Assembly (NCBI GenBank): GCA_051005235.1
Contig: JBPCJO010000064.1
Location: forward strand, 1-7,802
Length of the DNA: 7,802 nt
Direction of reading: 5' to 3'
DNA from: JALQXV01 sp051005235
GTDB lineage: Bacteria > Patescibacteriota > Saccharimonadia > Saccharimonadales > 2-12-FULL-41-12
Below the pieces are notes generated by a model, which ran no database searches, was not told where the DNA came from, and was given only the letters and a program-made list of their open reading frames with translations. The position numbers and the translations under genes are program-made. This document shows positions 1 through 5,028 of the stretch, piece by piece; the stretch's first letter is position 1, and each line of letters starts with the position of its first letter.

Positions 1-2
1 AC

Positions 3-632
3 TCTAAACGTTACTTTGAAAAACGGGTGCTAGCCCCAAGCGCATTACTTATGTACCTCGGCGTTAACAAAGAGTACAAAAATCTGCGGCACCACAACCT
101 GGTGTTCAGTAAAGATTGGGACGCTAATTTTAAAGCCATTTTCGAGACTAAGAAATGGCCTGGCGACCCCTCTTTTTACGTTTGTAACCCCAGTAAAACC
201 GACAAAATCGTGGCTCCGGCCAAACACGAGAACTTATTTGTGCTGGTGCCTCTTCCGGCAACGCTTAACTATAACGACCCAGAACTCGAGAAATACGCCG
301 ACTGGATCCTCGACACCATGGAACAGGTAATGCACCTCAAAGATCTTAAAAAGCACCTGGTCTACAAAAAATTATTTGCAGCCAAAGATTTTTACGAAAC
401 CTATAACAGTTACCAAGGTAGTGCGCTTGGTTTGGCCCACACCCTTAAGCAAACTGCTGGCTTCCGCCCTGCTAACCAATCTAAAAAGATTGACGACCTC
501 TATTACGTTGGTGCCAACACCACGCCGGGTATTGGGCTGCCGATGTGCTTAATTAGCGCTCAGTTAGTCTACAAGCGGCTAATTGGTAACAAAGACAGCC
601 AAACGCTCACCACAATCGAAAGAATTAGCTGA
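3..632 (+). CDS. crtI: Phytoene desaturase family (CrtI-type) FAD-dependent oxidoreductase, C-terminal part
   Basis: The reading frame is open to the left edge, so the N-terminus with the Rossmann FAD-binding site lies outside the window; about 209 residues are visible of a family that usually has about 490-510. The visible part begins in the segment that CrtI proteins carry as 'SPSAFLLYLGV' (here 'APSALLMYLGVNKEY'), followed by 'HHNLVFSKDW'. It ends with the C-terminal FAD-contact segment 'LYYVGANTTPGIGLPMCL', equivalent to 'FYVGAGTHPGAGVP' of CrtI. CrtI enzymes desaturate phytoene towards lycopene at the membrane using FAD. The gene ends in TGA and overlaps the 3' end of the convergent HIT gene by 8 bases. 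Other members of this oxidoreductase family (retinol saturase-like, diapophytoene desaturase, CrtO-like) are possible, so the exact carotenoid substrate is inferred. A GTG inside the frame at 27 is probably not the start because homology continues upstream of it. Confidence 0.82.
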   Translation, partial: SKRYFEKRVLAPSALLMYLGVNKEYKNLRHHNLVFSKDWDANFKAIFETKKWPGDPSFYVCNPSKTDKIVAPAKHENLFVLVPLPATLNYNDPELEKYADWILDTMEQVMHLKDLKKHLVYKKLFAAKDFYETYNSYQGSALGLAHTLKQTAGFRPANQSKKIDDLYYVGANTTPGIGLPMCLISAQLVYKRLIGNKDSQTLTTIERIS

Positions 633-1020
633 TCCGGAGTTTTTCAGCCATGGCAGCCAGAGCTGTATGGTCAGGTTCTAAGCCCATATCTGGCGTAAGG
701 CTCAGTTGTGAAGATTCACTAAAAGGTATCAAGTGGATGTGGGCATGCGGTACGTCTGTGCCAACAATACGCTCGTGCACATACTCACATGACGTAACAT
801 CACGCAGACGGAGCGCGATTTTCTTTGTTACCATCATCAATGCCTGATAAAGTTCATCGGGTAAGTCCCAGACAAACTCAACCTGTTGTTTAGAGATGAC
901 CAACGTATGTCCGGGCTGCACCGGATGAATATCAAGAAAAGCTAAGCAAAGATCATCTTCATACACTTTGTGGCACGGAATCTCGCCGTTTATAATTTTA
1001 GTAAAAATTGAATCTTTCAT
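625..1020 (-). CDS. HIT-family (histidine triad) nucleotide hydrolase/transferase
   Basis: 131 residues, the normal size of a bacterial HIT protein. The N-terminus 'SIFTKIINGEIPCHKVYEDD' and the following 'AFLDIHPVQPGHTLVI' (residues 28-42) are classic HIT-family segments, and the catalytic triad 'HAHIHL' is at residues 92-97 (His92, His94, His96). HIT proteins hydrolyse phosphoramidate or anhydride bonds of AMP derivatives in the cytoplasm. The usual 'N-x-G-x-x-(A)GQ-x-V' segment before the triad is changed here to 'ERIVGTDVPHAHIH', so the conserved AGQ is lacking. The ATG at 1020 has a good Shine-Dalgarno GGGAG at 1027-1031, inside the last codons of the permease gene. The permease stop is only 3 bases upstream, so this is the third gene of the ABC operon. 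No terminator is visible after it; its stop lies inside the 3' end of the convergent crtI-like gene. Confidence 0.95.
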   Translation of the reverse strand: MKDSIFTKIINGEIPCHKVYEDDLCLAFLDIHPVQPGHTLVISKQQVEFVWDLPDELYQALMMVTKKIALRLRDVTSCEYVHERIVGTDVPHAHIHLIPFSESSQLSLTPDMGLEPDHTALAAMAEKLRIS

Positions 1021-1023
1021 AAT

Positions 1024-2139
1024 TTACTCCCAGCGAAAAACCTTAAAAGCGATTGCGTAAATGATAATTGCCCAGCCGACTAAAAGTGCTACTTGCGGGC
1101 CAAGGTCAAAGATCGTCCGGCCTTCGGTAATAATCAGGCGTACCCCATCAATTACCGGTGTTAGCGGTATAAAGGCGGAGACTGCCTGCAACCATTCTGG
1201 CATCAAAAAGCGTGGAAAGAACGTGCCGCTCAGAAAGAGCATCGGGAAAGTCAGTAAGTTAGCCAGTGGGGCCGCCTGTTTCTCGTTTTGGGCCCAACCG
1301 CCAACCGCTAAGCCCATACCGAACAGTACAACGGTACCGAGCACCACAATAATAGCAAAACTGGCGTAGTCCCCTCTCATATTGAGGTCAAAAACGGTTA
1401 AGGCTACAACAAACATCAGGGCGACCGATAATATTCCAACAAAGGCCGTCGACAGCACGTTCCCTAAGAAGTACTGCCAAACTTTGAGCGTGGTGGTACG
1501 GTACCTGCGTAATACACCGCGCGACTTGAGCTTTGGAAACACAGTGGCAGGACCAAAAATACCCAGCGAAATCACCGCGAATCCGAGCAAACCAGAAAAC
1601 GTGTAGTCAAACGGAGTTAGTCCCTGAGTAGCGGTTGACTCGGCTTTTACGGTAAATGGTGTCTCGGTTGGTACCAGGTCACTATTAATGTCTTTAAAGG
1701 TAGCCTCTAAAATGGACGCCAAGGCCTGGCCGGCTTGTTCGCTATTCTGATCATACAGCACTCGCGCTTCGCCGTTCGGAAAGGCTTTGTCGCCGGTTTG
1801 ACCGAAGTTCTCAGGCAGTATAATGGTGCCATCGACTTCACTGCGGTTCATTTTTTCGCGCGCTTGGTCGAGGTTAGTAACCTCGGCGTCAACTTTAAGA
1901 ACTTTGTTCTTTTTGAGAGTTTCGATAAAATCCCGACTAAACTCGCTTTGCGATTGGTTAACCAACCCAACATTAAACGAAACACCATTGTTGCTGCCAA
2001 ATATACCCCCGAAAATGAACAAGAAAATAAGCGGAAACGCGAACGTGAAGAACAGCGCCACTTTATCACGGAATAAGCGACGGATATCAATTTTAGCGAA
2101 AGTAAATACTGGTAATAATGATTTTCGGAAGTTCCCCAT
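1024..2139 (-). CDS. ABC-2 type transporter permease
   Basis: 371 residues with the topology of the long ABC-2 permeases (YhfG/YbhS/DrrB-like architecture). There is a short cytoplasmic N-terminus with 'DIRRLFRDKVALFF', a first membrane helix at about residues 28-48, and a large extracytoplasmic domain at about 50-178. A cluster of five membrane helices follows at about 180-200, 226-250, 258-281, 291-309 and 347-366. The segment 'FPMLFLSGTFFPRFLMPEWLQ' (298-318) and the following 'IPLTPVIDGVR' match the conserved ABC-2 C-terminal signature. It forms the membrane part of an exporter with the ATPase encoded just upstream. The ATG at 2139 is separated from the ATPase stop codon by two bases, so translation is probably coupled. 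Substrate cannot be read from the sequence; members of this group export drugs, lipids, polysaccharide precursors or bacteriocins. Confidence 0.95.
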   Translation of the reverse strand: MGNFRKSLLPVFTFAKIDIRRLFRDKVALFFTFAFPLIFLFIFGGIFGSNNGVSFNVGLVNQSQSEFSRDFIETLKKNKVLKVDAEVTNLDQAREKMNRSEVDGTIILPENFGQTGDKAFPNGEARVLYDQNSEQAGQALASILEATFKDINSDLVPTETPFTVKAESTATQGLTPFDYTFSGLLGFAVISLGIFGPATVFPKLKSRGVLRRYRTTTLKVWQYFLGNVLSTAFVGILSVALMFVVALTVFDLNMRGDYASFAIIVVLGTVVLFGMGLAVGGWAQNEKQAAPLANLLTFPMLFLSGTFFPRFLMPEWLQAVSAFIPLTPVIDGVRLIITEGRTIFDLGPQVALLVGWAIIIYAIAFKVFRWE

Positions 2140-2141
2140 GA

Positions 2142-2927
2142 CTAGTCCCGTAGTTCCTTTCCGGTTAAATCAATAAAGACGTCTTCAAGGTTAGCCTGCT
2201 GAACAGCGACTTCTTTCTTAAAACCTTTTTTTAATAAAGAATCGACCAGATTTTTTGGGGTATCTAAGGCGATAATCTTTCCGTTGTCCATAACCGCAAC
2301 CCGGTCGCATAGCAGTTCGGCCTCGTCCATGTAATGGGTCGTCATAATAACCGTCACGCCACGGTCGCGAACGTCACGGATTAAGTCCCACAGATTACGT
2401 CTGGCTTGTGGGTCAAGGCCGGTGGTCGGCTCGTCTAAGAAAAATACCTTTGGGCCGTGCACCAACGCGGCGGCAATACTAAAGCGTTGCCGTTGACCCC
2501 CCGATAAATGTTCAGCATAGCTGTCGGCTTTATCAAGCAACTGTACGTCAGCTAAAAACTTTCGAGGCTCGACTTTTTCGCCGTACGTCGAAGAAAAGAA
2601 TTCAATTAGTTCGGTCAGTTTAGTCTTTTCTTCAAATGAAGGGCTTTGCGGCTGCACGCCGATCAGGGCTTTAACTTGGTCCGGGTTTTTAGTGACATCA
2701 TAACCAGCTAGGGTGGCTGTGCCGCCATCGATTGGGCGTAGAGCTTCAATCATCTCGAGCGTGGTAGTCTTACCGGCACCGTTTGGGCCTAAAATACCAA
2801 AGATTTCGCCCTCTTTGACAGAAAAGGTAATACCATCTACTACAGTGGTCAAATCATAGCGTTTTGTTAGGCCGACGACTTCGACAATCGCTGCCCCGCC
2901 TGCTTTTTTAGCTTTTTTTTGCGCCAC
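2142..2927 (-). CDS. ABC transporter ATP-binding protein (ABC-2 exporter partner)
   Basis: 261 residues, a complete nucleotide-binding domain with all motifs intact. Walker A 'GPNGAGKT' is at residues 47-54, the Q-loop region 'GVQPQS' at 90-95, and the ABC signature 'LSGGQRQR' at 141-148. Walker B 'VFFLDEP' is at 161-167 with catalytic Glu166, the D-loop 'GLD' at 170-172 and the switch histidine in 'TTHYMDEAE' at His198. It powers the ABC-2 permease encoded immediately downstream. The N-terminus is an unusually basic tail (MAQKKAKKAGG) ahead of the fold. The start is GTG at 2927, supported by AGGAG about five bases upstream (around 2936-2940); an ATG at a sensible position is absent. This is the first gene of the operon ATPase-permease-HIT; its probable promoter and the hairpins lie between 2928 and 3207. 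Confidence 0.96.
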   Translation of the reverse strand: MAQKKAKKAGGAAIVEVVGLTKRYDLTTVVDGITFSVKEGEIFGILGPNGAGKTTTLEMIEALRPIDGGTATLAGYDVTKNPDQVKALIGVQPQSPSFEEKTKLTELIEFFSSTYGEKVEPRKFLADVQLLDKADSYAEHLSGGQRQRFSIAAALVHGPKVFFLDEPTTGLDPQARRNLWDLIRDVRDRGVTVIMTTHYMDEAELLCDRVAVMDNGKIIALDTPKNLVDSLLKKGFKKEVAVQQANLEDVFIDLTGKELRD

Positions 2928-2958
2928 TAGACTCTCCTCTTATCGATCTTTGCCTAAT

Positions 2959-2987
2959 ATTGTACAGTAGAGCCTGGCCAAATCTAT
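2959..2987 (-). promoter_or_regulatory. Probable promoter of the ABC/HIT operon
   Basis: On the minus strand the hexamer TACAAT (2964-2959) is a good -10 box. It would start transcription near 2952, giving a leader of about 25 bases that contains the AGGAG ribosome site of the ATPase gene. The matching -35 position (2987-2982, ATAGAT) is poor, so the promoter may be weak or activator-dependent. The -35 position falls at the end of the left arm of the inverted repeat 2971-2984/3020-3033. The call rests on the -10 box and spacing only. Confidence 0.4.
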
Positions 2988-3033
2988 CTGTTGAAAAGTA
3001 AAACAGTAGCAGCAACCATGATTTGGTCAGGCT
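2971..3033. repeat. Inverted repeat / hairpin 1 upstream of ABC operon
   Basis: Bases 2971-2984 (AGCCTGGCCAAATC) pair with 3020-3033 (GATTTGGTCAGGCT) over 14 positions with a single G-T (G-U) pair, enclosing a 35-base loop. Inside the loop a small 5-bp stem CTGTT (2988-2992)/AACAG (3002-3006) is possible. The loop carries a module at 2982-3024 whose beginning (ATCTATCTGTT) and end (TAGCAGC...TGATTT) recur at 3049-3090 in the next hairpin. The structure stops exactly where hairpin 2 begins (3033/3034). No protein reading frame covers it. Confidence 0.85.
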
Positions 3034-3207
3034 TAAGAGCTAATCCACATCTATCTGTTAATAGCGAAACTTTAGCAGCTGCTGTGATTTCTAATCTGTT
3101 TTCTCGGCTTTTGGTTGTACCCATAGGTACGAGCCGAAAACGAAAAACAGATTAGAAGTAGCAGACCTGAAGTTTTTAGCTGACAGATAGGTGTGGATTA
3201 GCTCTTA
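3034..3207. repeat. Long imperfect palindrome (174 bases), candidate structured RNA or MITE-like element
   Basis: The outer arms 3034-3060 and 3181-3207 pair over 27 consecutive positions with two G-T pairs. A looser zone follows with short paired blocks (AAACTT 3067-3072/AAGTTT 3170-3175; CTGCT 3079-3083/AGCAG 3160-3164). Next comes a 16-bp block (3087-3102/3144-3159, one G-T), a 7-bp block (3104-3110/3131-3137, one G-T) and finally GTACC (3117-3121)/GGTAC (3126-3130) closing a four-base loop CATA. Nearly the whole 174 bases can therefore form one rod with a central weak zone and an apical stem. No coding frame of useful length matches it. Possible identities are a 6S-like or other structured RNA, a foldback/MITE or REPIN-like repeat, or an attachment structure. 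I cannot choose between them from one copy. Flanking direct repeats (target-site duplications) were not evident. Confidence 0.85.
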
Positions 3208-3216
3208 GACTCGTGA

Positions 3217-3256
3217 AAAAAAATAAACGCCCGAGACATAATTGCCTGGGGCGTTT
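3217..3256 (-). terminator. Rho-independent terminator of the 67-aa protein gene
   Basis: On the minus strand an 8-bp stem, AAACGCCC/GGGCGTTT (3256-3249 with 3232-3225), is followed directly by TTTATTTTTTTTC. This is a textbook intrinsic terminator 25 bases past the stop codon of the small protein gene at 3281. It should isolate that gene from the hairpin region and the ABC operon downstream. Confidence 0.92.
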
Positions 3257-3280
3257 AATAATAAGGTAACGTTTATTTGG

Positions 3281-3484
3281 TTAAGCTTTGGTTTTTAGAG
3301 TCAAGAATCCGTTACGTGGGTTCTCGTTGACTACTTTGTTGCCCGGAAGGTCAACGCCAGTATCTTTACGCTCGTCTTTACTGAAGTAATATATAGTCTG
3401 CTCTTTACCGCCGCGTAGTATAACTGCCTTTGAGTTTAGGTAGTACGTTACACCTTTGCTGTTCGTGTGCTTGTATGCTGCCAT
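3281..3484 (-). CDS. Small basic protein of unknown function (67 aa), Saccharibacteria-like
   Basis: 67 residues, basic, with no signal peptide, membrane helix or cysteine. It reads as a chain of short beta strands: 'GVTYYLNSKAVIL' (11-23), 'GGKEQTIYYFSKD' (25-37), then 'DLPGNKVVNENPRNGFLTLK' near the C-terminus. I recall similar short proteins with the 'YYL...LRGG..Q.IYYF.KD.R' and 'V.ENPR.G.L.LK' pattern in Saccharibacteria and other CPR genomes, but know no function. A small nucleic-acid- or ribosome-binding role is only a guess from size and charge. Start ATG at 3484 follows GGGAGA about 8-13 bases upstream. It is a monocistronic unit with its own consensus -35 promoter and a strong terminator, which suggests good expression. 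It is divergent from the membrane protein gene at 3651. Confidence 0.85.
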   Translation of the reverse strand: MAAYKHTNSKGVTYYLNSKAVILRGGKEQTIYYFSKDERKDTGVDLPGNKVVNENPRNGFLTLKTKA

Positions 3485-3523
3485 TGTTTACATCTCCCTC
3501 TGTTGTTAACTGATGGTACGCTT

Positions 3524-3553
3524 AGCTTACTCCGATGCGTTTTTACTTGTCAA
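3524..3553 (-). promoter_or_regulatory. Promoter of the 67-aa protein gene
   Basis: On the minus strand a perfect -35 TTGACA (3553-3548) is followed after 18 bases by TAAGCT (3529-3524) as a weak -10. Predicted start of transcription is near 3517, giving a leader of about 33 bases with the GGGAGA ribosome site. The intact -35 in a short divergent gap makes this fairly believable. Confidence 0.55.
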
Positions 3554-3582
3554 CCCCAGTAACAATTCCGCACCTTATATAT

Positions 3583-3610
3583 TTGCACATCATTACGGTT
3601 ATGCTACACT
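3583..3610 (+). promoter_or_regulatory. Probable promoter of the membrane protein gene at 3651
   Basis: A -10-like stretch TATGCTACACT lies at 3600-3610. With TACACT (3605-3610) as -10, TTGCAC (3583-3588) sits 16 bases upstream as a partial -35. TATGCT at 3600 is an alternative -10 and matches the -10 proposed for the Mur ligase at 6294. The leader would be about 30-40 bases and contains the ribosome site AAAGGTGG (3633-3640), 10 bases before the ATG. Confidence 0.45.
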
Positions 3611-3650
3611 GAAATCTGAAGTTTAAAATAACAAAGGTGGAACACATATA

Positions 3651-4346
3651 ATGGATTTTATGAATCGCGGCGGACGCCCAGTTCAACAAACAACTCCCGC
3701 ACAAACTCCCAGCACTCATGGTAGCCCGGAAGCTGACAAACTAAGCCCACGCGGCTCTAAGCTAAAAGATAACGGCAAGGCAGTACGCGCTACTTACGTC
3801 GCTTTTCTTGGCTTGGTAACAGTACTGTTGGTAGCCGTTCTGCTATCACTCGTTTTCGCAAAAGATGTTGGCTCACGCGAACAAGGTTTTGTTAAGGACG
3901 ACAAGTTCCAAGCTGTATTCTTAAACGGCGGACAAGTCTACTTTGGTAAAATTAACGATTTAAATTCTAAGTACCTGCAAATGAGTAATATTTACTACTT
4001 GCGAGTCAACCAACAAGTCCAACCCGACCAGCAGAATAATGCCAATGCTGCTAACGACATTTCGCTGGTAAAACTCGGTTGTGAGCTCCACGGTCCAGAG
4101 GACTCAATGGTTATCAATCGCGAACAAGTTATCTTCTGGGAGAACCTCAAGACAGATGGCCAAGTCGCCAAAGCAGTTGAGGAGTACGTCAAGGCTAATC
4201 CAGACGGCCAAGACTGTAACCAACAACAAGGTGCTAGTACTCCAAGTAGTGCACCAGCCTCTACTGCGCCGGCTGCTACAACGCCAAACGCCAGAACTCC
4301 AGCTGCTACTCCACCAGCAACCCCCGGAACTCCAGCTACCCGCTAG
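3651..4346 (+). CDS. Conserved single-pass membrane protein with Pro/Thr/Ala-rich C-terminal tail
   Basis: 231 residues. A polar cytoplasmic N-terminus (1-45, rich in Pro, Gln, Thr) leads to one clear membrane helix at about 48-70. An extracytoplasmic domain follows at about 75-185 and then a low-complexity tail of Ala, Pro and Thr at 194-231. The folded domain contains 'FQAVFLNGGQVYFGKI' (86-101), 'NIYYLRVNQQ' (113-122) and 'SLVKLGCELHGPEDSMVINREQVIFWENL' spread over 138-166. I recall this domain in Saccharibacteria hypothetical proteins, with no known role. Cys144 and Cys189 are both outside the membrane and could pair. The tail resembles a flexible cell-wall-spanning or glycosylatable linker, by analogy only. 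Start ATG at 3651 has AAAGGTGG in front; ATG at 3660 is an alternative. The gene stands alone, with a strong terminator downstream. Confidence 0.9.
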   Translation: MDFMNRGGRPVQQTTPAQTPSTHGSPEADKLSPRGSKLKDNGKAVRATYVAFLGLVTVLLVAVLLSLVFAKDVGSREQGFVKDDKFQAVFLNGGQVYFGKINDLNSKYLQMSNIYYLRVNQQVQPDQQNNANAANDISLVKLGCELHGPEDSMVINREQVIFWENLKTDGQVAKAVEEYVKANPDGQDCNQQQGASTPSSAPASTAPAATTPNARTPAATPPATPGTPATR

Positions 4347-4375
4347 AGTTTAGTTACACAGACTTACTAGCTCTT

Positions 4376-4403
4376 AAGCCCCGGCCACAGTCCGGGGCTT
4401 TTT
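4376..4403 (+). terminator. Rho-independent terminator after the membrane protein gene
   Basis: A 9-bp perfect GC-rich stem AAGCCCCGG (4376-4384)/CCGGGGCTT (4392-4400) with a 7-base loop runs into TTTTT. It lies 30 bases past the stop codon at 4346. Read from the other strand the stem is not followed by a T run, so it serves the plus-strand gene mainly; the convergent operon ending at 4419 may lean on the same hairpin. Confidence 0.93.
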
Positions 4404-4418
4404 AGTTATGAAATGTAT

Positions 4419-5024
4419 TTATTGTATTTTTCGACGTAGGTAATATTCAAGCAGTAATCTGGCAATAAACAACACAAAGAACACGATGCTTAATAAAATA
4501 CTGACACCGGCTTTGTCGAATGACCAGTTGGGTGATAAGAAATCAAACTTATACAGCTGCTCGGGTATGTGTGTTGTTTTAGCGGCGTTGGCAGCGACGT
4601 AATCTTGGATACAGGCTACTCGCGGAGCGTTATAGCCTTCACTCGGGAACTGTTGCGCGCAGACTCGAGCACCAGTAGCGCTCACTTCGGTGTTAAGAGC
4701 TTTTACCCGCTCCTCCTCGGCGGCCGCCAGACGCTCGTATCGTGCCTTTAGTTGAATCGGCGGGTGAATCGGATTGCTGCCACTGGCTAAATCGGTGTTC
4801 ATGTGGCTATAGACATGCGCCCTAAGCTGCGTCAGCGCACCTTCTACGTCTCCGTTCTGCTGATCTGCCACATAGACTGCCTCGCGCAGTGAAACCATTG
4901 TAGCGTAGTTACCGCGTAGACCCTGAATAGCGAAGACCGCAAACAGTACTGCTGGAATTAAAAAGTACCAGGCTTTTAGCCGTGCCAGCTTGCGGTGATA
5001 GTAGTAGAGTTTCTTAATATTCAT
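4419..5024 (-). CDS. Two-pass membrane protein of unknown function
   Basis: 201 residues. A basic N-terminus (KKLYYYHRKLARLK) precedes membrane helix 1 at about 19-35. A 135-residue extracytoplasmic segment follows (about 37-170), then helix 2 at about 173-193 and a short basic tail (LRRKIQ), so both ends should be cytoplasmic. The outer segment is predicted largely helical, with 'LKARYERLAAAEEERVKALN' (92-111) likely forming a coiled helix, and it carries two cysteines (122 and 138) that could form a disulfide. The two-helix frame with a helical outer domain resembles bacterial sensor inputs, but no cytoplasmic output domain is attached. I recognise no named family. The ATG at 5024 is four bases after the stop of the MFS gene and lacks a Shine-Dalgarno sequence, so translation is probably coupled to the transporter. 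Confidence 0.85.
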   Translation of the reverse strand: MNIKKLYYYHRKLARLKAWYFLIPAVLFAVFAIQGLRGNYATMVSLREAVYVADQQNGDVEGALTQLRAHVYSHMNTDLASGSNPIHPPIQLKARYERLAAAEEERVKALNTEVSATGARVCAQQFPSEGYNAPRVACIQDYVAANAAKTTHIPEQLYKFDFLSPNWSFDKAGVSILLSIVFFVLFIARLLLEYYLRRKIQ

Positions 5025-5028
5025 AATT

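Noticed and set aside
625..655. A terminator at the convergent crtI/HIT junction
   Set aside because: Only a weak GCTGA/TCAGC pairing exists and the T run sits inside the loop, so no intrinsic terminator can be supported.
1061..2176. Several long plus-strand frames opposite the permease gene
   Set aside because: They are shadows of the minus-strand permease, with biased composition, no family resemblance and no start signals.
2982..3190. CRISPR repeats, suggested by the recurring ATCTATCTGTT module
   Set aside because: Only two direct copies and one inverted copy, diverged, without uniform spacers or cas genes.
3034..3207. Integron attC site or IS200/IS605 end
   Set aside because: The outer arms lack the GTTRRRY/RYYYAAC core sites of attC, the stem is too perfectly paired, and no integrase or transposase gene is in the window.
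4081..4353. Alternative reading frame (90 codons) inside the membrane protein gene
   Set aside because: It arises from the repetitive Pro/Thr/Ala codons of the real gene; its Leu/Gln-rich product has no ribosome site or recognisable fold.
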